Of a stretch of 20,029 bases of DNA, positions 1-7,151 are shown in pieces. The position numbers were made by a program, and so were the translations under genes. The DNA comes from an uncultured Bacteroidaceae bacterium. Its GTDB lineage: Bacteria; Bacteroidota; Bacteroidia; Bacteroidales; Bacteroidaceae. The stretch lies in the NCBI GenBank assembly GCA_904501945.1, contig CAJGCU010000037.1, positions 1 through 20,029 of the forward strand, given 5' to 3'. Each line of letters begins with the position of its first letter. The first letter of the stretch is position 1. Below the pieces are notes generated by a model that made no database searches, was not told the origin of the DNA, and was given only the letters and a program-made list of their open reading frames with translations.

Positions 1-1247
1 GGCACTGATGCTGCGAATGACTCAAGCTGGTTTACACGGATGAGGTCATCGAGCACTGAGTTTGGCGTGTTCTCGATTGTTCCATAGTAATCCTTGATAA
101 CCTGACCATCCTTGTTATTCCACCAGTCTTCTACTGCAGCGTCTGTTGGAACGAGCATCACTGCCATGTCTTCCATCAGAGGCTGACGGTCGTTACTGAT
201 ATAAGGAACATAGCCATTCCATCCTGGATCGTACTTCAAAGATGTGTTACCGTCGTCGAATGGCTTGCCGTTCTTGTCAACCAAGAAAGGCACGCTGTTT
301 GACATCGTAGAACCAAATGAACGGTCTGAGAAATAACGCTTCACAAATACTGAGTCGTATTCTGTTCCCTTGTTCTGGTTGTAGGTTCTTGTCAGCGAGA
401 TAGAATCTTTTGGTGCAGCGAATCTTTCGAGGATGCTGCTGTAAATCTGAGTCTGTGGATTCTTGCGAATCAGCTCTGCCATGTTGTCGAGTGGCATGAT
501 GACATTGTCCACCTGATGAATAAATCCGTTCTTACAGAAGATGTTGGAGTTAATCACCTTTGAATTGTTCACATACACATCGTCTGTCTTGAACGTACCA
601 GTATTTCTCTGGTTGTAGATGAAGTCGATGTCGGAAAGTTCCAGCTTGTTTGTAGTGACGAACTTACCTGTGAAGTGAATCATTGGAGCCGCGTTTGACG
701 CGTCGGTGAAGAGCACGATAGAATCGTGGTTAGCCAAGAGCTCTGCGAAGGCTGAATTCTGTGGCAGAACTTCTGCGTTGGCAGCTGTTACGAGTGTCAC
801 GGAGTCAAGCAGTGACTGAGATGAAGAGCGGCGGCACACCTCTCCCTTTACCGGACGGCCAGATGAACCCTGTGACTCTGCTGATGACAACATACTTGTT
901 GAGTATGGGTTGTCAATCATGGAAGAGTTGAGCAGGAGTTTCTTCTGCGCCAATGAGAGCTCGCCATAGTTCTTCACTCCCCAACTGTTTGACGCGTAGA
1001 ACTTCGCAAACGCATCGTCGTCGGCAATGAACATGGTTTTACTACCTGTCTTGGATAGGATTTCTGCCTGACCAAGATCTTCAATCAGCTGCAAGTAGTT
1101 TGAGAAATTTCCCTGTTCTTTCATATAACCATAGATGTTATTCAAACCTTCCGGCTGCTTTTCACCTAAGTCATAAGCGTCAGAACAAGAATAGATGCCC
1201 AAACCTGCAACAAGCAGTGTACCTCCTAATAGAAGGCGTCTGCACAT
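1..1247 (-). CDS. FAS1 (fasciclin)-domain lipoprotein, C-terminus cut off by window edge
   Basis: An open frame runs without a stop from the ATG at 1247 to the window edge (415 codons seen). Residues 1-21 form a lipoprotein signal: basic MCRR, a hydrophobic stretch, then I-Y-S-C with the likely lipidated Cys at 21, so the mature protein should be membrane-anchored in the envelope. Two FAS1-like units follow. The first (about 43-255) has 'TMFIADDDAFAKF' near its start and 'GFIHQVDNVIMPLDNM' near its end, both typical FAS1 edges. The second begins about residue 260 and shows 'MAVMLVPTDAAVEDWW' near 361. In Bacteroidales such lipoproteins often sit near SusC/SusD loci, but no partner is visible here. 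FAS1 domains are generally adhesive; substrate and role are unknown. 'AGAGGA' precedes the start by 6-7 nt, so the start is fairly secure. Confidence 0.85.
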   Translation of the reverse strand, partial: MCRRLLLGGTLLVAGLGIYSCSDAYDLGEKQPEGLNNIYGYMKEQGNFSNYLQLIEDLGQAEILSKTGSKTMFIADDDAFAKFYASNSWGVKNYGELSLAQKKLLLNSSMIDNPYSTSMLSSAESQGSSGRPVKGEVCRRSSSQSLLDSVTLVTAANAEVLPQNSAFAELLANHDSIVLFTDASNAAPMIHFTGKFVTTNKLELSDIDFIYNQRNTGTFKTDDVYVNNSKVINSNIFCKNGFIHQVDNVIMPLDNMAELIRKNPQTQIYSSILERFAAPKDSISLTRTYNQNKGTEYDSVFVKRYFSDRSFGSTMSNSVPFLVDKNGKPFDDGNTSLKYDPGWNGYVPYISNDRQPLMEDMAVMLVPTDAAVEDWWNNKDGQVIKDYYGTIENTPNSVLDDLIRVNQLESFAASV

Positions 1248-1374
1248 TTTTTTCCTCTGAAAGTTATACAACATAATAATATTAGAATAGATTTTGTTTG
1301 TCTTTCTAAGTTAGGTAAATGAATATTAGTAAAAGTTTCACTCAATCTTTGTTATTGCAGCTCGGGGTGACAAC

Positions 1375-1386
1375 ATTTGGCCAAAT
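1375..1386. repeat. 12-bp perfect palindrome, possible operator
   Basis: ATTTGGCCAAAT reads the same on both strands. It lies 128 nt upstream of the FAS1 lipoprotein start codon and could be a dimeric-regulator site. A palindrome of this size can also occur by chance in AT-rich DNA. Confidence 0.3.
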
Positions 1387-1416
1387 CGCCACTGCGGCTA
1401 AAATAACGTATGCAAA

Positions 1417-1444
1417 GAAACATATTTTCCGACATATAAACAAA
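1417..1444 (-). promoter_or_regulatory. Weak Bacteroidetes-type promoter candidate for the FAS1 gene
   Basis: On the minus strand TATGTTTC (1424-1417) is one base off the Bacteroidetes -7 consensus TAnnTTTG. TTTG (1444-1441) lies 16 nt upstream, a slightly short spacing for the -33 element. Transcription would begin roughly 160 nt before the start codon. The match is weak and lies in low-complexity DNA. Confidence 0.2.
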
Positions 1445-1495
1445 AAAAAACTTAAAAGATTTTTAATAAAATCTAAAAATTAACAAAAAATGCCT

Positions 1496-1515
1496 CAAAA
1501 ACGGACAAAAACGGA
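1496..1515. repeat. Two tandem copies of CAAAAACGGA
   Basis: The 10-mer CAAAAACGGA occurs at 1496-1505 and again at 1506-1515. It may be a chance feature of A-rich intergenic DNA or a short regulator site; nothing in the context decides between them. Confidence 0.4.
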
Positions 1516-1643
1516 GAAGAAGGAAGGTTTGTTACATGAATTTTCGTCTATGTTGCCCGAATGGAAAAGAAAAGATACAAAAGGATGCTAAAAGGGAACA
1601 TCTTATGCATGCTGGGCAAGTCGGAAGCGATTTCCTTACGAGT

Positions 1644-1721
1644 TCACCGTCTGCCACAAATTAAAAACACCGTGTACGAAATATTTGGAACACGGTGTTT
1701 TTAATTTGTGGCAGACGGTGA
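1644..1721 (-). terminator. Very long perfect hairpin after the GH43 gene, containing a terminator
   Basis: Bases 1644-1675 are the exact reverse complement of 1690-1721 (32 bp), separated by a 14-nt loop. The hairpin starts 51 nt after the GH43 stop. Its inner part reads as an intrinsic terminator in either direction: an AAAAA tract, an ACACCGTGT stem, then ACACGGTG followed by TTTTTAATTT. The outer part adds the complementary CACCGTCTGCC arms, which ordinary terminators do not have. Terminating GH43 transcription is the simplest role. The arm length also fits a small palindromic mobile or REP-like element. Confidence 0.75.
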
Positions 1722-1772
1722 CTGTTTCTGGGGATGTTTGTTTGCGAATAAAAGGTTTCTGCAACTTCCTTC

Positions 1773-4688
1773 TTACTTAAACCATACTTTTTTCCCGTCC
1801 ACGATATAGAGACCCTTGTCTGGCTGTGCCACCTTGCGTCCTGTGAGGTCGTAGACACCCTGCTGTGCCAAAGGAATAGCAGGAGCATCGGATGAAGGAA
1901 GCTGCTCGACACCGACAATCGTGCCGTCGTTGAATGGATTGATGCGGTTGAGAAGTGTGGAGAGGCCCTTTACATCTTCGGCAGAAAGGGCACGGTTGTA
2001 AATCATGAGGTCGTCGAAGCGGGCATCGGCTGAGCCCCAGAAGGAACCGAGTCCGAGATAGAAGAATTTTGCCGATGTGACAAAATCGAGGACTAGGGAA
2101 CGGTTGAACTCGTTCTCGCTGGCGGCGCTGCCTATATAGGCCAACTGGAAGGAGAGATAGGGATTTCCATCGAGGTAGAGCATCAGTCCGTCGGTCTTTG
2201 AATAGGTGAAGGTGACGAGATGCCACTCGCCTACTGAGATTTTGCTGACGACTTTAGTATCCGGATGGTTGATGTCGAACCAGTTGCCTGCGTTGTCGTT
2301 GAAGCCGACATAGCTATTGCCTGTCAGGTAGAGGCGAGGACCAGCCGTGGAAGGTGACATGGCATTGAAGAAGGTCCACAGGGCATCCCAGCGGTTGTCG
2401 TCGGTGCGCTTTACCCACATGCTGACGGTGAAGCCTTCAAGATTCTGCTGTCCGAGCAGAGGATTGTCCATGCGCGAATAGCTATTGGCTCCTTGTGCTC
2501 CGAAATACTGGTGAAGCACTTGGCCGAAGCGGGCATAGTCGGTTTCGAGAACAGGAGCCTTGCCTTGAGTGCCAGAGGAAGAATAGGTGATTTTGTCATC
2601 GCCGGTCAGCAGGTTGAGGGTTGGCTTGGCGTCAAAATCATAGTATGCCACAAGTCCTGCAGTAGGGGCGCCCTGTACTTCGACGGCAGCACGGGCTGTG
2701 GCGCTAAAGTCTTTCTGCCAATAGTAGTCGCCACACTGCAAACGGGCGGTCATGGTGAAGCTGGTCTTTTCGGCAGGGGCATTGTATTTGCCTGCATGGG
2801 TCATGACATCGGGATTGGAGGATGTCCACGTGAGTTCGACGTTTTCTACGGGGTCGAACAGGATGTCCATGTGTTTGGAGATACCTGCGAACTGGGTGGA
2901 CTTGAAATAGCTGCCGCTGTATTTCTGGTAGTTGTAGGCAACGGCGTATGGCGGCTGCAGCTTATAGCCCCAGCACGGAACGCCCTGCGAGGCGCCATTG
3001 GCACTGCAAACGGTGGTGAAGCAGAGGGCTTTGGCAGTCGTACCTTCGAGGGTCTGCTCTACAATAACGCCGTTATAGACAACGGAGCCCAATTTGATTT
3101 GAAAGTAAGACTTTCCTTCGTCGGTATATTTCCATGTACCTGTGTAATCGCCTGTCACTGTACCATCGGCCGAGAGGTGGATGAGTGACGGTATGGCTTC
3201 GGCATAATTGGCATGGTCGAGCTTATAAGGATGGATGAGGACATGGTAATCACCGGCTACTTCATCCACCGAATAGGGCTGTGTGGTGGCTAGGGAGTCG
3301 TCGTTGACGGTCTCGCCGTTGAACTGGAAAGGTGCTGTGCAGAGCCATCCGAACTTGTTGAGGTACATCTGGTAGGCACGAACTGCATGGCCGATAGTTC
3401 CATCGTTGAACTTGGTGTGGCAGACGAGGAAGGTGCGGCCTTTGTCGTCCTGACAAGCGGAATTGTGGCCTTGAGCGCACTCCCCTACTTTCATCTGTCC
3501 CCATTGGTTCATGGCTCCAATGAGTTTCATGCCTCGGTTGGTGGCTGCAGAAGGGCCATAGTTGAGCACCCAGCGGTTTTGATCAGTATAGGTAGCTGCC
3601 TTGCCTGAAGCATCGATATAAGGGCCATCGGGCTTGTCGGAACGGAAAACGCGCATCTCATAGCCTTCATTGGGCGCGAAACCGCCATAGCTCATGAAGA
3701 GGTAGTAGTAGCTGCCGATATGCTGGATGTAGGGGCCTTCGCCACTGACATAATAGCCTCCTGCAATTTTCTTGCCGAAATAAGCGTCGCTGGTGGCAGC
3801 GGCATTGGGCGTGGTGCCTGTTCCGCTGTAGGTATAGGTGTAATCGCGAAGACCAGTGTGCTTGTCGAGTTTGAGCATGAAGATGCCGCCTGACCATGAG
3901 CCATAGGCCATCCAAAGTTCACCGTCTTCGTCGAAGAAGGTGCAGGGGTCGATAGGATTGGGGTAGAAGTCGCCCCACTTGCTGGTCTTGTAGCGAGTCG
4001 GCAATGAAGCGAGCGGACCTAAAACGACTTCGAGATCGGTATCTTTGTAGTTGACGCTTTTGCCGGAGCGTGTCTGCCCGTCAAAGCCTCCGAAAACGAT
4101 GGGGGCTTGGTAGGTGTAGGGGCCTTCGGGCTTGTCGGCGGTCATCAGGACGATGACGGATGCCCAGTGGTCACCGTTGATGCTGAGGTAGTAGCACCAT
4201 TTTTTCATGTGAGGATTATAGACAATGTCGGGAGCCCACTGACAGCCTGACACCCAATTGGCAGTGGTGGTAGGCTGCCGGTCGCCAACTTTTATAGAAG
4301 CATAAGTGGAAGCGAATGCTGCGGCATCGAAGGAGCCAAGCGTGACTTCTTCAACCTGGGTGATGCCCGGCAAGCAACGTTTTACGGTATGCACGGGGTT
4401 GGTCTGAAAGGCTTTATAGGCGTTGTCTTTGTTGTAACCGCCTGCGTAGAAGTTGGATATGCCTGTATAAGTCTTGAAATCTTTGGTTTTTGCGCCAGCA
4501 TAGTGAGAGCCAAAGATGTAGAAGGTCTGTGTGGATGCATCCCACACGACTGATGGGTCGTGGATGCTGGTCCACCCACGAGATTGTGTTTTATACAAGG
4601 AGGTCAAGTCGGCAGTGGTAAGTTCGGTCTGCGCGCTAACGGCAACGATGCCAAGCATGGCAATGACTGTCAGTAAAAGCTTTTTCAT
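1773..4688 (-). CDS. Secreted GH43 glycosidase (arabinanase-like) with LamG-like module and sorting-tail motif
   Basis: This 971-residue enzyme is probably exported for arabinan or arabinose-containing glycan breakdown. A Sec signal peptide covers residues 1-19, with likely cleavage at VSA|Q. The GH43 five-blade propeller spans about 38-460. Its expected catalytic residues are present: base D44 in HDPSV, pKa-tuning D247 in PIDPCTFFD, and acid E317 in SGEGPYI. WAPDI (151-155) and GHNS (407-410, a His seen in arabinanases) are also typical. A small beta domain (about 475-580) resembles the C-terminal domain of endo-arabinanases. An Ig-like stretch (about 600-670), a LamG/concanavalin-like module (about 675-905) and a short tail, LTGRKV then GLYIVDGKKVWFK (948-971), follow. 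The tail resembles Prevotella type-IX-secretion-type ends. The gene stands alone after the ribosomal terminator; no SusC/D or regulator is visible. The exact substrate is inferred. Confidence 0.9.
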   Translation of the reverse strand: MKKLLLTVIAMLGIVAVSAQTELTTADLTSLYKTQSRGWTSIHDPSVVWDASTQTFYIFGSHYAGAKTKDFKTYTGISNFYAGGYNKDNAYKAFQTNPVHTVKRCLPGITQVEEVTLGSFDAAAFASTYASIKVGDRQPTTTANWVSGCQWAPDIVYNPHMKKWCYYLSINGDHWASVIVLMTADKPEGPYTYQAPIVFGGFDGQTRSGKSVNYKDTDLEVVLGPLASLPTRYKTSKWGDFYPNPIDPCTFFDEDGELWMAYGSWSGGIFMLKLDKHTGLRDYTYTYSGTGTTPNAAATSDAYFGKKIAGGYYVSGEGPYIQHIGSYYYLFMSYGGFAPNEGYEMRVFRSDKPDGPYIDASGKAATYTDQNRWVLNYGPSAATNRGMKLIGAMNQWGQMKVGECAQGHNSACQDDKGRTFLVCHTKFNDGTIGHAVRAYQMYLNKFGWLCTAPFQFNGETVNDDSLATTQPYSVDEVAGDYHVLIHPYKLDHANYAEAIPSLIHLSADGTVTGDYTGTWKYTDEGKSYFQIKLGSVVYNGVIVEQTLEGTTAKALCFTTVCSANGASQGVPCWGYKLQPPYAVAYNYQKYSGSYFKSTQFAGISKHMDILFDPVENVELTWTSSNPDVMTHAGKYNAPAEKTSFTMTARLQCGDYYWQKDFSATARAAVEVQGAPTAGLVAYYDFDAKPTLNLLTGDDKITYSSSGTQGKAPVLETDYARFGQVLHQYFGAQGANSYSRMDNPLLGQQNLEGFTVSMWVKRTDDNRWDALWTFFNAMSPSTAGPRLYLTGNSYVGFNDNAGNWFDINHPDTKVVSKISVGEWHLVTFTYSKTDGLMLYLDGNPYLSFQLAYIGSAASENEFNRSLVLDFVTSAKFFYLGLGSFWGSADARFDDLMIYNRALSAEDVKGLSTLLNRINPFNDGTIVGVEQLPSSDAPAIPLAQQGVYDLTGRKVAQPDKGLYIVDGKKVWFK

Positions 4689-4710
4689 ATAGGTTGGATG
4701 TTTTTCGTGG

Positions 4711-4718
4711 CAAACTTA
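4711..4718 (-). promoter_or_regulatory. Candidate -7 promoter element for the GH43 gene
   Basis: On the minus strand this reads TAAGTTTG, an exact match to the Bacteroidetes -7 consensus TAnnTTTG. It lies 22 nt before the start codon, giving a short leader. No clean TTTG -33 element sits at the usual spacing, so support is partial. Confidence 0.4.
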
Positions 4719-4767
4719 CAAATTTTATTTGAATTGAGGAAATAAAACAAGATGTATTCGTGGGGAA

Positions 4768-4843
4768 TTAACGTCTGCTCGACGAAAAAGACATGACAAC
4801 ATCAAAGAGGGATTCATGAGATTTAATGTCTGCCTGACAAAAT
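4768..4843. repeat. Imperfect 21-bp direct repeat upstream of the GH43 gene
   Basis: TTAACGTCTGCTCGACGAAAA (4768-4788) and TTAATGTCTGCCTGACAAAAT (4823-4843) agree at 16 of 21 positions, and four of the five differences are transitions. The copies are 55 nt apart. On the minus strand both contain GCAGAC(G/A)TTAA. Position and spacing suit an activator site for a carbohydrate regulator, but this is inference. Confidence 0.4.
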
Positions 4844-4875
4844 CTGCATTTGAACAAGGAGAAGAAATAAGGGAA

Positions 4876-4910
4876 CAAAAAAAAGGCCGCACACTGGTGG
4901 TGTACGGCCT
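4876..4910 (-). terminator. Intrinsic terminator of the ribosomal protein cluster
   Basis: On the minus strand AGGCCGTACAC pairs with GTGTGCGGCCT (11 bp with one G-U pair) around a CACCA loop, followed directly by eight T residues. It begins 24 nt after the rplQ stop and separates the housekeeping cluster from the GH43 gene. Confidence 0.93.
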
Positions 4911-4933
4911 GCAAGATATGATTTGGCAATATT

Positions 4934-5434
4934 TTACTCTGCAGATGTTTCTGCTGGTGCCTCCTCTGCTGGAGCCTCTGTAGCTGCTGGCGCTTCTACT
5001 GGAGCTTCTGCCTTTGGAGCTGCCTTGCGAGAACGACGAGTGCGAGTCTTCTTCACCTCTGTCTTTGCCATGTTCTCATCGAAGTCAACGAGTTCGATGA
5101 ATGCCATTGGAGCATCGTCAGAAGGACGGCGACCCAACTTGATGATACGAGTGTAGCCGCCTGGACGGTCTGCAACCTTTGCTGCTACAGTGCCAAAGAG
5201 CTCTGTAATAGCGTACTTGTTCTGGAGGTAGCTGAACACAACACGACGAGAAGCTGTAGTGTCTTCTTTTGACTTTGTAATCAGTGGCTCAACATATACA
5301 CGGAGAGCCTTTGCCTTGGGAAGCGTAGTAGTGATTCTCTTGTGCATGATGAGCGAGATTGCCATGTTGGCAAGCATTGCCTTGCGATGAGAGTGCTTAC
5401 GACCAAGGTGGTTGAATTTCTTATTGTGTCTCAT
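4934..5434 (-). CDS. rplQ: 50S ribosomal protein L17 (bL17)
   Basis: L17 binds 23S rRNA near the peptide exit side of the large subunit. The core begins with the diagnostic MRHNKKFNHLGRKHSHRKAML, followed by 'MAISLIMHKRITTTLPKAKALR' and 'GGYTRIIKLGRRPSDDAPMAFIELVD'. At 166 residues it is longer than the E. coli protein (127). The extra about 45 residues are a low-complexity tail, first basic (KKTRTRRSRKAAPK) then rich in Ala, Pro and Glu (PVEAPAATEAPAEEAPAE). Extended tails are common in Bacteroidetes L17. It is the last gene of the cluster, 6 nt after rpoA and just before the terminator. Confidence 0.98.
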   Translation of the reverse strand: MRHNKKFNHLGRKHSHRKAMLANMAISLIMHKRITTTLPKAKALRVYVEPLITKSKEDTTASRRVVFSYLQNKYAITELFGTVAAKVADRPGGYTRIIKLGRRPSDDAPMAFIELVDFDENMAKTEVKKTRTRRSRKAAPKAEAPVEAPAATEAPAEEAPAETSAE

Positions 5435-5440
5435 TTTTGA

Positions 5441-6433
5441 TTAGTCTTTATCTAATTTATACTTAGAAATATCAGTTCCGAACGAAAGGTTCAAGCTCTC
5501 AAGCAAGTCGTCAAGCTCTGTGAGTGACTTCTTACCAAAGTTGCGGAACTTGAGCAAGTCTGTTTTGTTGAATTGTACGAGATCGCCGAGTGTCTCTACA
5601 TCTGCAGCCTTCAAACAGTTGAGAGCGCGAACAGAGAGATTCATATCGACAAGCTTGGTCTTCAGCAACTGGCGCATACGCAATACTTCCTCATCAAACT
5701 CTTCATTACCATCAAAGTCTGCATTCTCAAGAGTAATCTTCTCGTCTGAGAACAGCATGAGATGGTAGATAAGAATCTTAGAGGCCTCTTTGAGGGCATC
5801 CTTTGGATGGATAGAACCATCGGTGGTAATCTCAAGAACCAACTTTTCGTAGTCAGTTTTCTGAGCCACACGGTAATTCTCTACTGCGAACTTGACGTTG
5901 CGGATAGGAGTATAGATTGAGTCAATCGCAATCTCGTTGATTTCGTTGCAGAATTCACGATTCTCGTCTGCTGGCACATAGCCGCGACCTTTATTGATGC
6001 TCAACTCTATCTCCAAAGTTGCCTGAGGATCCAAATGGCAAATGACCAAATCTGGGTTTAACACTCCAAATCCACTGAGGTACTTGTTGATATCTCCAGC
6101 CTTAAACTCGGTTGAATTCTCGATGGAAATTGAGACCTTTTCTGACTCAAAACCATCTGCCACTTGCTTGAATCGAACTTGTTTCAAATTCAAGATAATG
6201 TTGGTCACATCTTCCTTTACACCTGGAATGGTTGAAAATTCATGCTCTACACCTGCTATACGGATGGTGTTAATAGCATAACCCTCAAGTGAAGAAAGAA
6301 GAATGCGGCGAAGAGGATTACCAATGGTAATACCATATCCTGGCTCCAAAGGACGGAACTCGAACTTTCCGTACTTCTCGTCAGCCTCCAACATTACGAC
6401 TTTTTCTGGTTTTTGAAATGCTAATATCGCCAT
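5441..6433 (-). CDS. rpoA: DNA-directed RNA polymerase subunit alpha
   Basis: Alpha dimerises to nucleate RNA polymerase assembly, and its C-terminal domain contacts upstream promoter DNA and activators. The 330 residues match the family length. The N-terminal domain (about 1-235) contains 'EPGYGITIGNPLRRILLSSLEGYAI' and, later, 'GRGYVPADENRE', both conserved in assembly surfaces. The C-terminal domain (about 260-320) has LSVRALNCLKAADVETLGDLV, where R269 corresponds to the DNA-contacting Arg265 of E. coli, and NFGKKSLTELDDLLE. It lies between rpsD (11 nt) and rplQ (6 nt), the usual alpha-operon position. Confidence 0.99.
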   Translation of the reverse strand: MAILAFQKPEKVVMLEADEKYGKFEFRPLEPGYGITIGNPLRRILLSSLEGYAINTIRIAGVEHEFSTIPGVKEDVTNIILNLKQVRFKQVADGFESEKVSISIENSTEFKAGDINKYLSGFGVLNPDLVICHLDPQATLEIELSINKGRGYVPADENREFCNEINEIAIDSIYTPIRNVKFAVENYRVAQKTDYEKLVLEITTDGSIHPKDALKEASKILIYHLMLFSDEKITLENADFDGNEEFDEEVLRMRQLLKTKLVDMNLSVRALNCLKAADVETLGDLVQFNKTDLLKFRNFGKKSLTELDDLLESLNLSFGTDISKYKLDKD

Positions 6434-6444
6434 TTGATTATTTA

Positions 6445-7050
6445 TTATTTAGAGTACAACTCGACAATCATCTGCTCCTTGATATTCTCAGGAATGTCTG
6501 CACGCTCTGGCATGTGGAGGAACTTACCACCCTTTACGCTCTCATCCCACTCAATCCATGGATACTTGCTGTGATTGAAGCCAGCAAGAGCAGCATCAAT
6601 TACTTCAAGGCTCTTTGACTTCTCACGAACTGCAACAACCTGACCAGGCTGAACAGCGTATGATGGGATGTTAACCACCTTGCCATCTACTGTGATGTGC
6701 TTGTGGCTAACAAGCTGACGAGCAGCAGCACGAGTTGGGGCAAGACCAAGACGGAATACCACATTGTCAAGACGTGACTCAAGGAACTGAAGGAGGATTT
6801 CACCTGTTACACCAGACTTGGTTGCAGCCTTCTCGAAAAGATTGCGGAACTGACGCTCAAGAACACCATAAGTGTACTTTGCCTTCTGCTTCTCAGCAAG
6901 CATGAGACCGTACTCAGATGTCTTCTTGCGACGGTTGTTGCCATGCTGACCAGGAGCATAATTCTTCTTAGACAATACTTTGTCTGGTCCAAAGATTGCC
7001 TCACCAAAACGACGAGAAATTCTTGATTTTGGTCCAATATATCTAGCCAT
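6445..7050 (-). CDS. rpsD: 30S ribosomal protein S4 (uS4)
   Basis: S4 is a primary 16S rRNA binder that nucleates 30S assembly; in other bacteria it represses its own operon. The 201 residues show the N-terminal 'MARYIGPKSRISRRFGE', the 'NYAPGQHGNNRRKKTSEYG' segment and an S4 RNA-binding domain (about 92-155: RLDNVVFRLGLAPTRAAARQ, then HITVDGKVVNIPSYAVQPG). The N-terminal region lacks the four zinc-binding cysteines found in some S4 proteins. The 101-nt spacer before the gene folds into a three-helix hairpin, unlike most spacers in the cluster, which suggests local control. Confidence 0.99.
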   Translation of the reverse strand: MARYIGPKSRISRRFGEAIFGPDKVLSKKNYAPGQHGNNRRKKTSEYGLMLAEKQKAKYTYGVLERQFRNLFEKAATKSGVTGEILLQFLESRLDNVVFRLGLAPTRAAARQLVSHKHITVDGKVVNIPSYAVQPGQVVAVREKSKSLEVIDAALAGFNHSKYPWIEWDESVKGGKFLHMPERADIPENIKEQMIVELYSK

Positions 7051-7069
7051 ATTATTCTTTAATGTTTAA

Positions 7070-7132
7070 TGCCATTCAGCTCTCAGCAGCAGCCGTAGAA
7101 AGGAAAGATACGACAAAACGAGCTCGTTGGCA
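7070..7132 (-). promoter_or_regulatory. Structured leader before rpsD, candidate S4 autoregulatory RNA
   Basis: On the minus strand three stacked helices can form: TGCCA/TGGCA (7132-7128 with 7074-7070); AGCTC/GAGCT (7124-7120 with 7082-7078) across a symmetric 3x3 internal loop; and GTCGTA/TACGGC (7114-7109 with 7097-7092, one G-U pair) capped by an 11-nt pyrimidine-rich loop. The hairpin ends 19 nt before the rpsD start codon. The pairing is read by eye; the regulatory role is inferred from position. Confidence 0.5.
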
Positions 7133-7151
7133 AATGACATAATTGTAATGA

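Larger units (their letters stand above)
1248..1772. other. Intergenic region between GH43 gene and FAS1 lipoprotein gene
   Basis: These 525 nt are AT-rich and carry no convincing gene. They hold the long hairpin at 1644-1721, a 12-bp perfect palindrome (1375-1386), a 10-bp tandem repeat (1496-1515), homopolymer A runs near 1441-1450, and a weak promoter-like pair for the FAS1 gene. Two tiny plus-strand frames (1319-1483, 54 codons; 1536-1664, 42 codons) have no recognisable features and are probably chance. Confidence 0.7.
4689..4875. other. Upstream region of the GH43 gene
   Basis: This AT-rich stretch between the cluster terminator and the GH43 start codon holds a candidate promoter (4711-4718) and an imperfect direct repeat (4768-4788 and 4823-4843). 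No gene is seen. Confidence 0.6.

Noticed and set aside
1319..1483. 54-codon plus-strand frame in the intergenic region
   Set aside because: It has a lysine-rich end produced by A-rich DNA, no ribosome-binding site and no recognisable family; it also overlaps the promoter candidate for the FAS1 gene.
1536..1664. 42-codon plus-strand frame running into the long hairpin
   Set aside because: It has no recognisable features, and its end lies inside the hairpin arm.
1644..1721. Invertible promoter flanked by inverted repeats
   Set aside because: Known invertible promoters have more than about 100 bp between repeats; only 14 nt lie here, and no recombinase gene is nearby.
2493..3188. 231-codon open frame on the plus strand opposite the GH43 gene
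   Set aside because: It lies wholly antisense to a gene with intact catalytic motifs, shows no domain I recognise, and is explained by the codon bias of the opposite strand.
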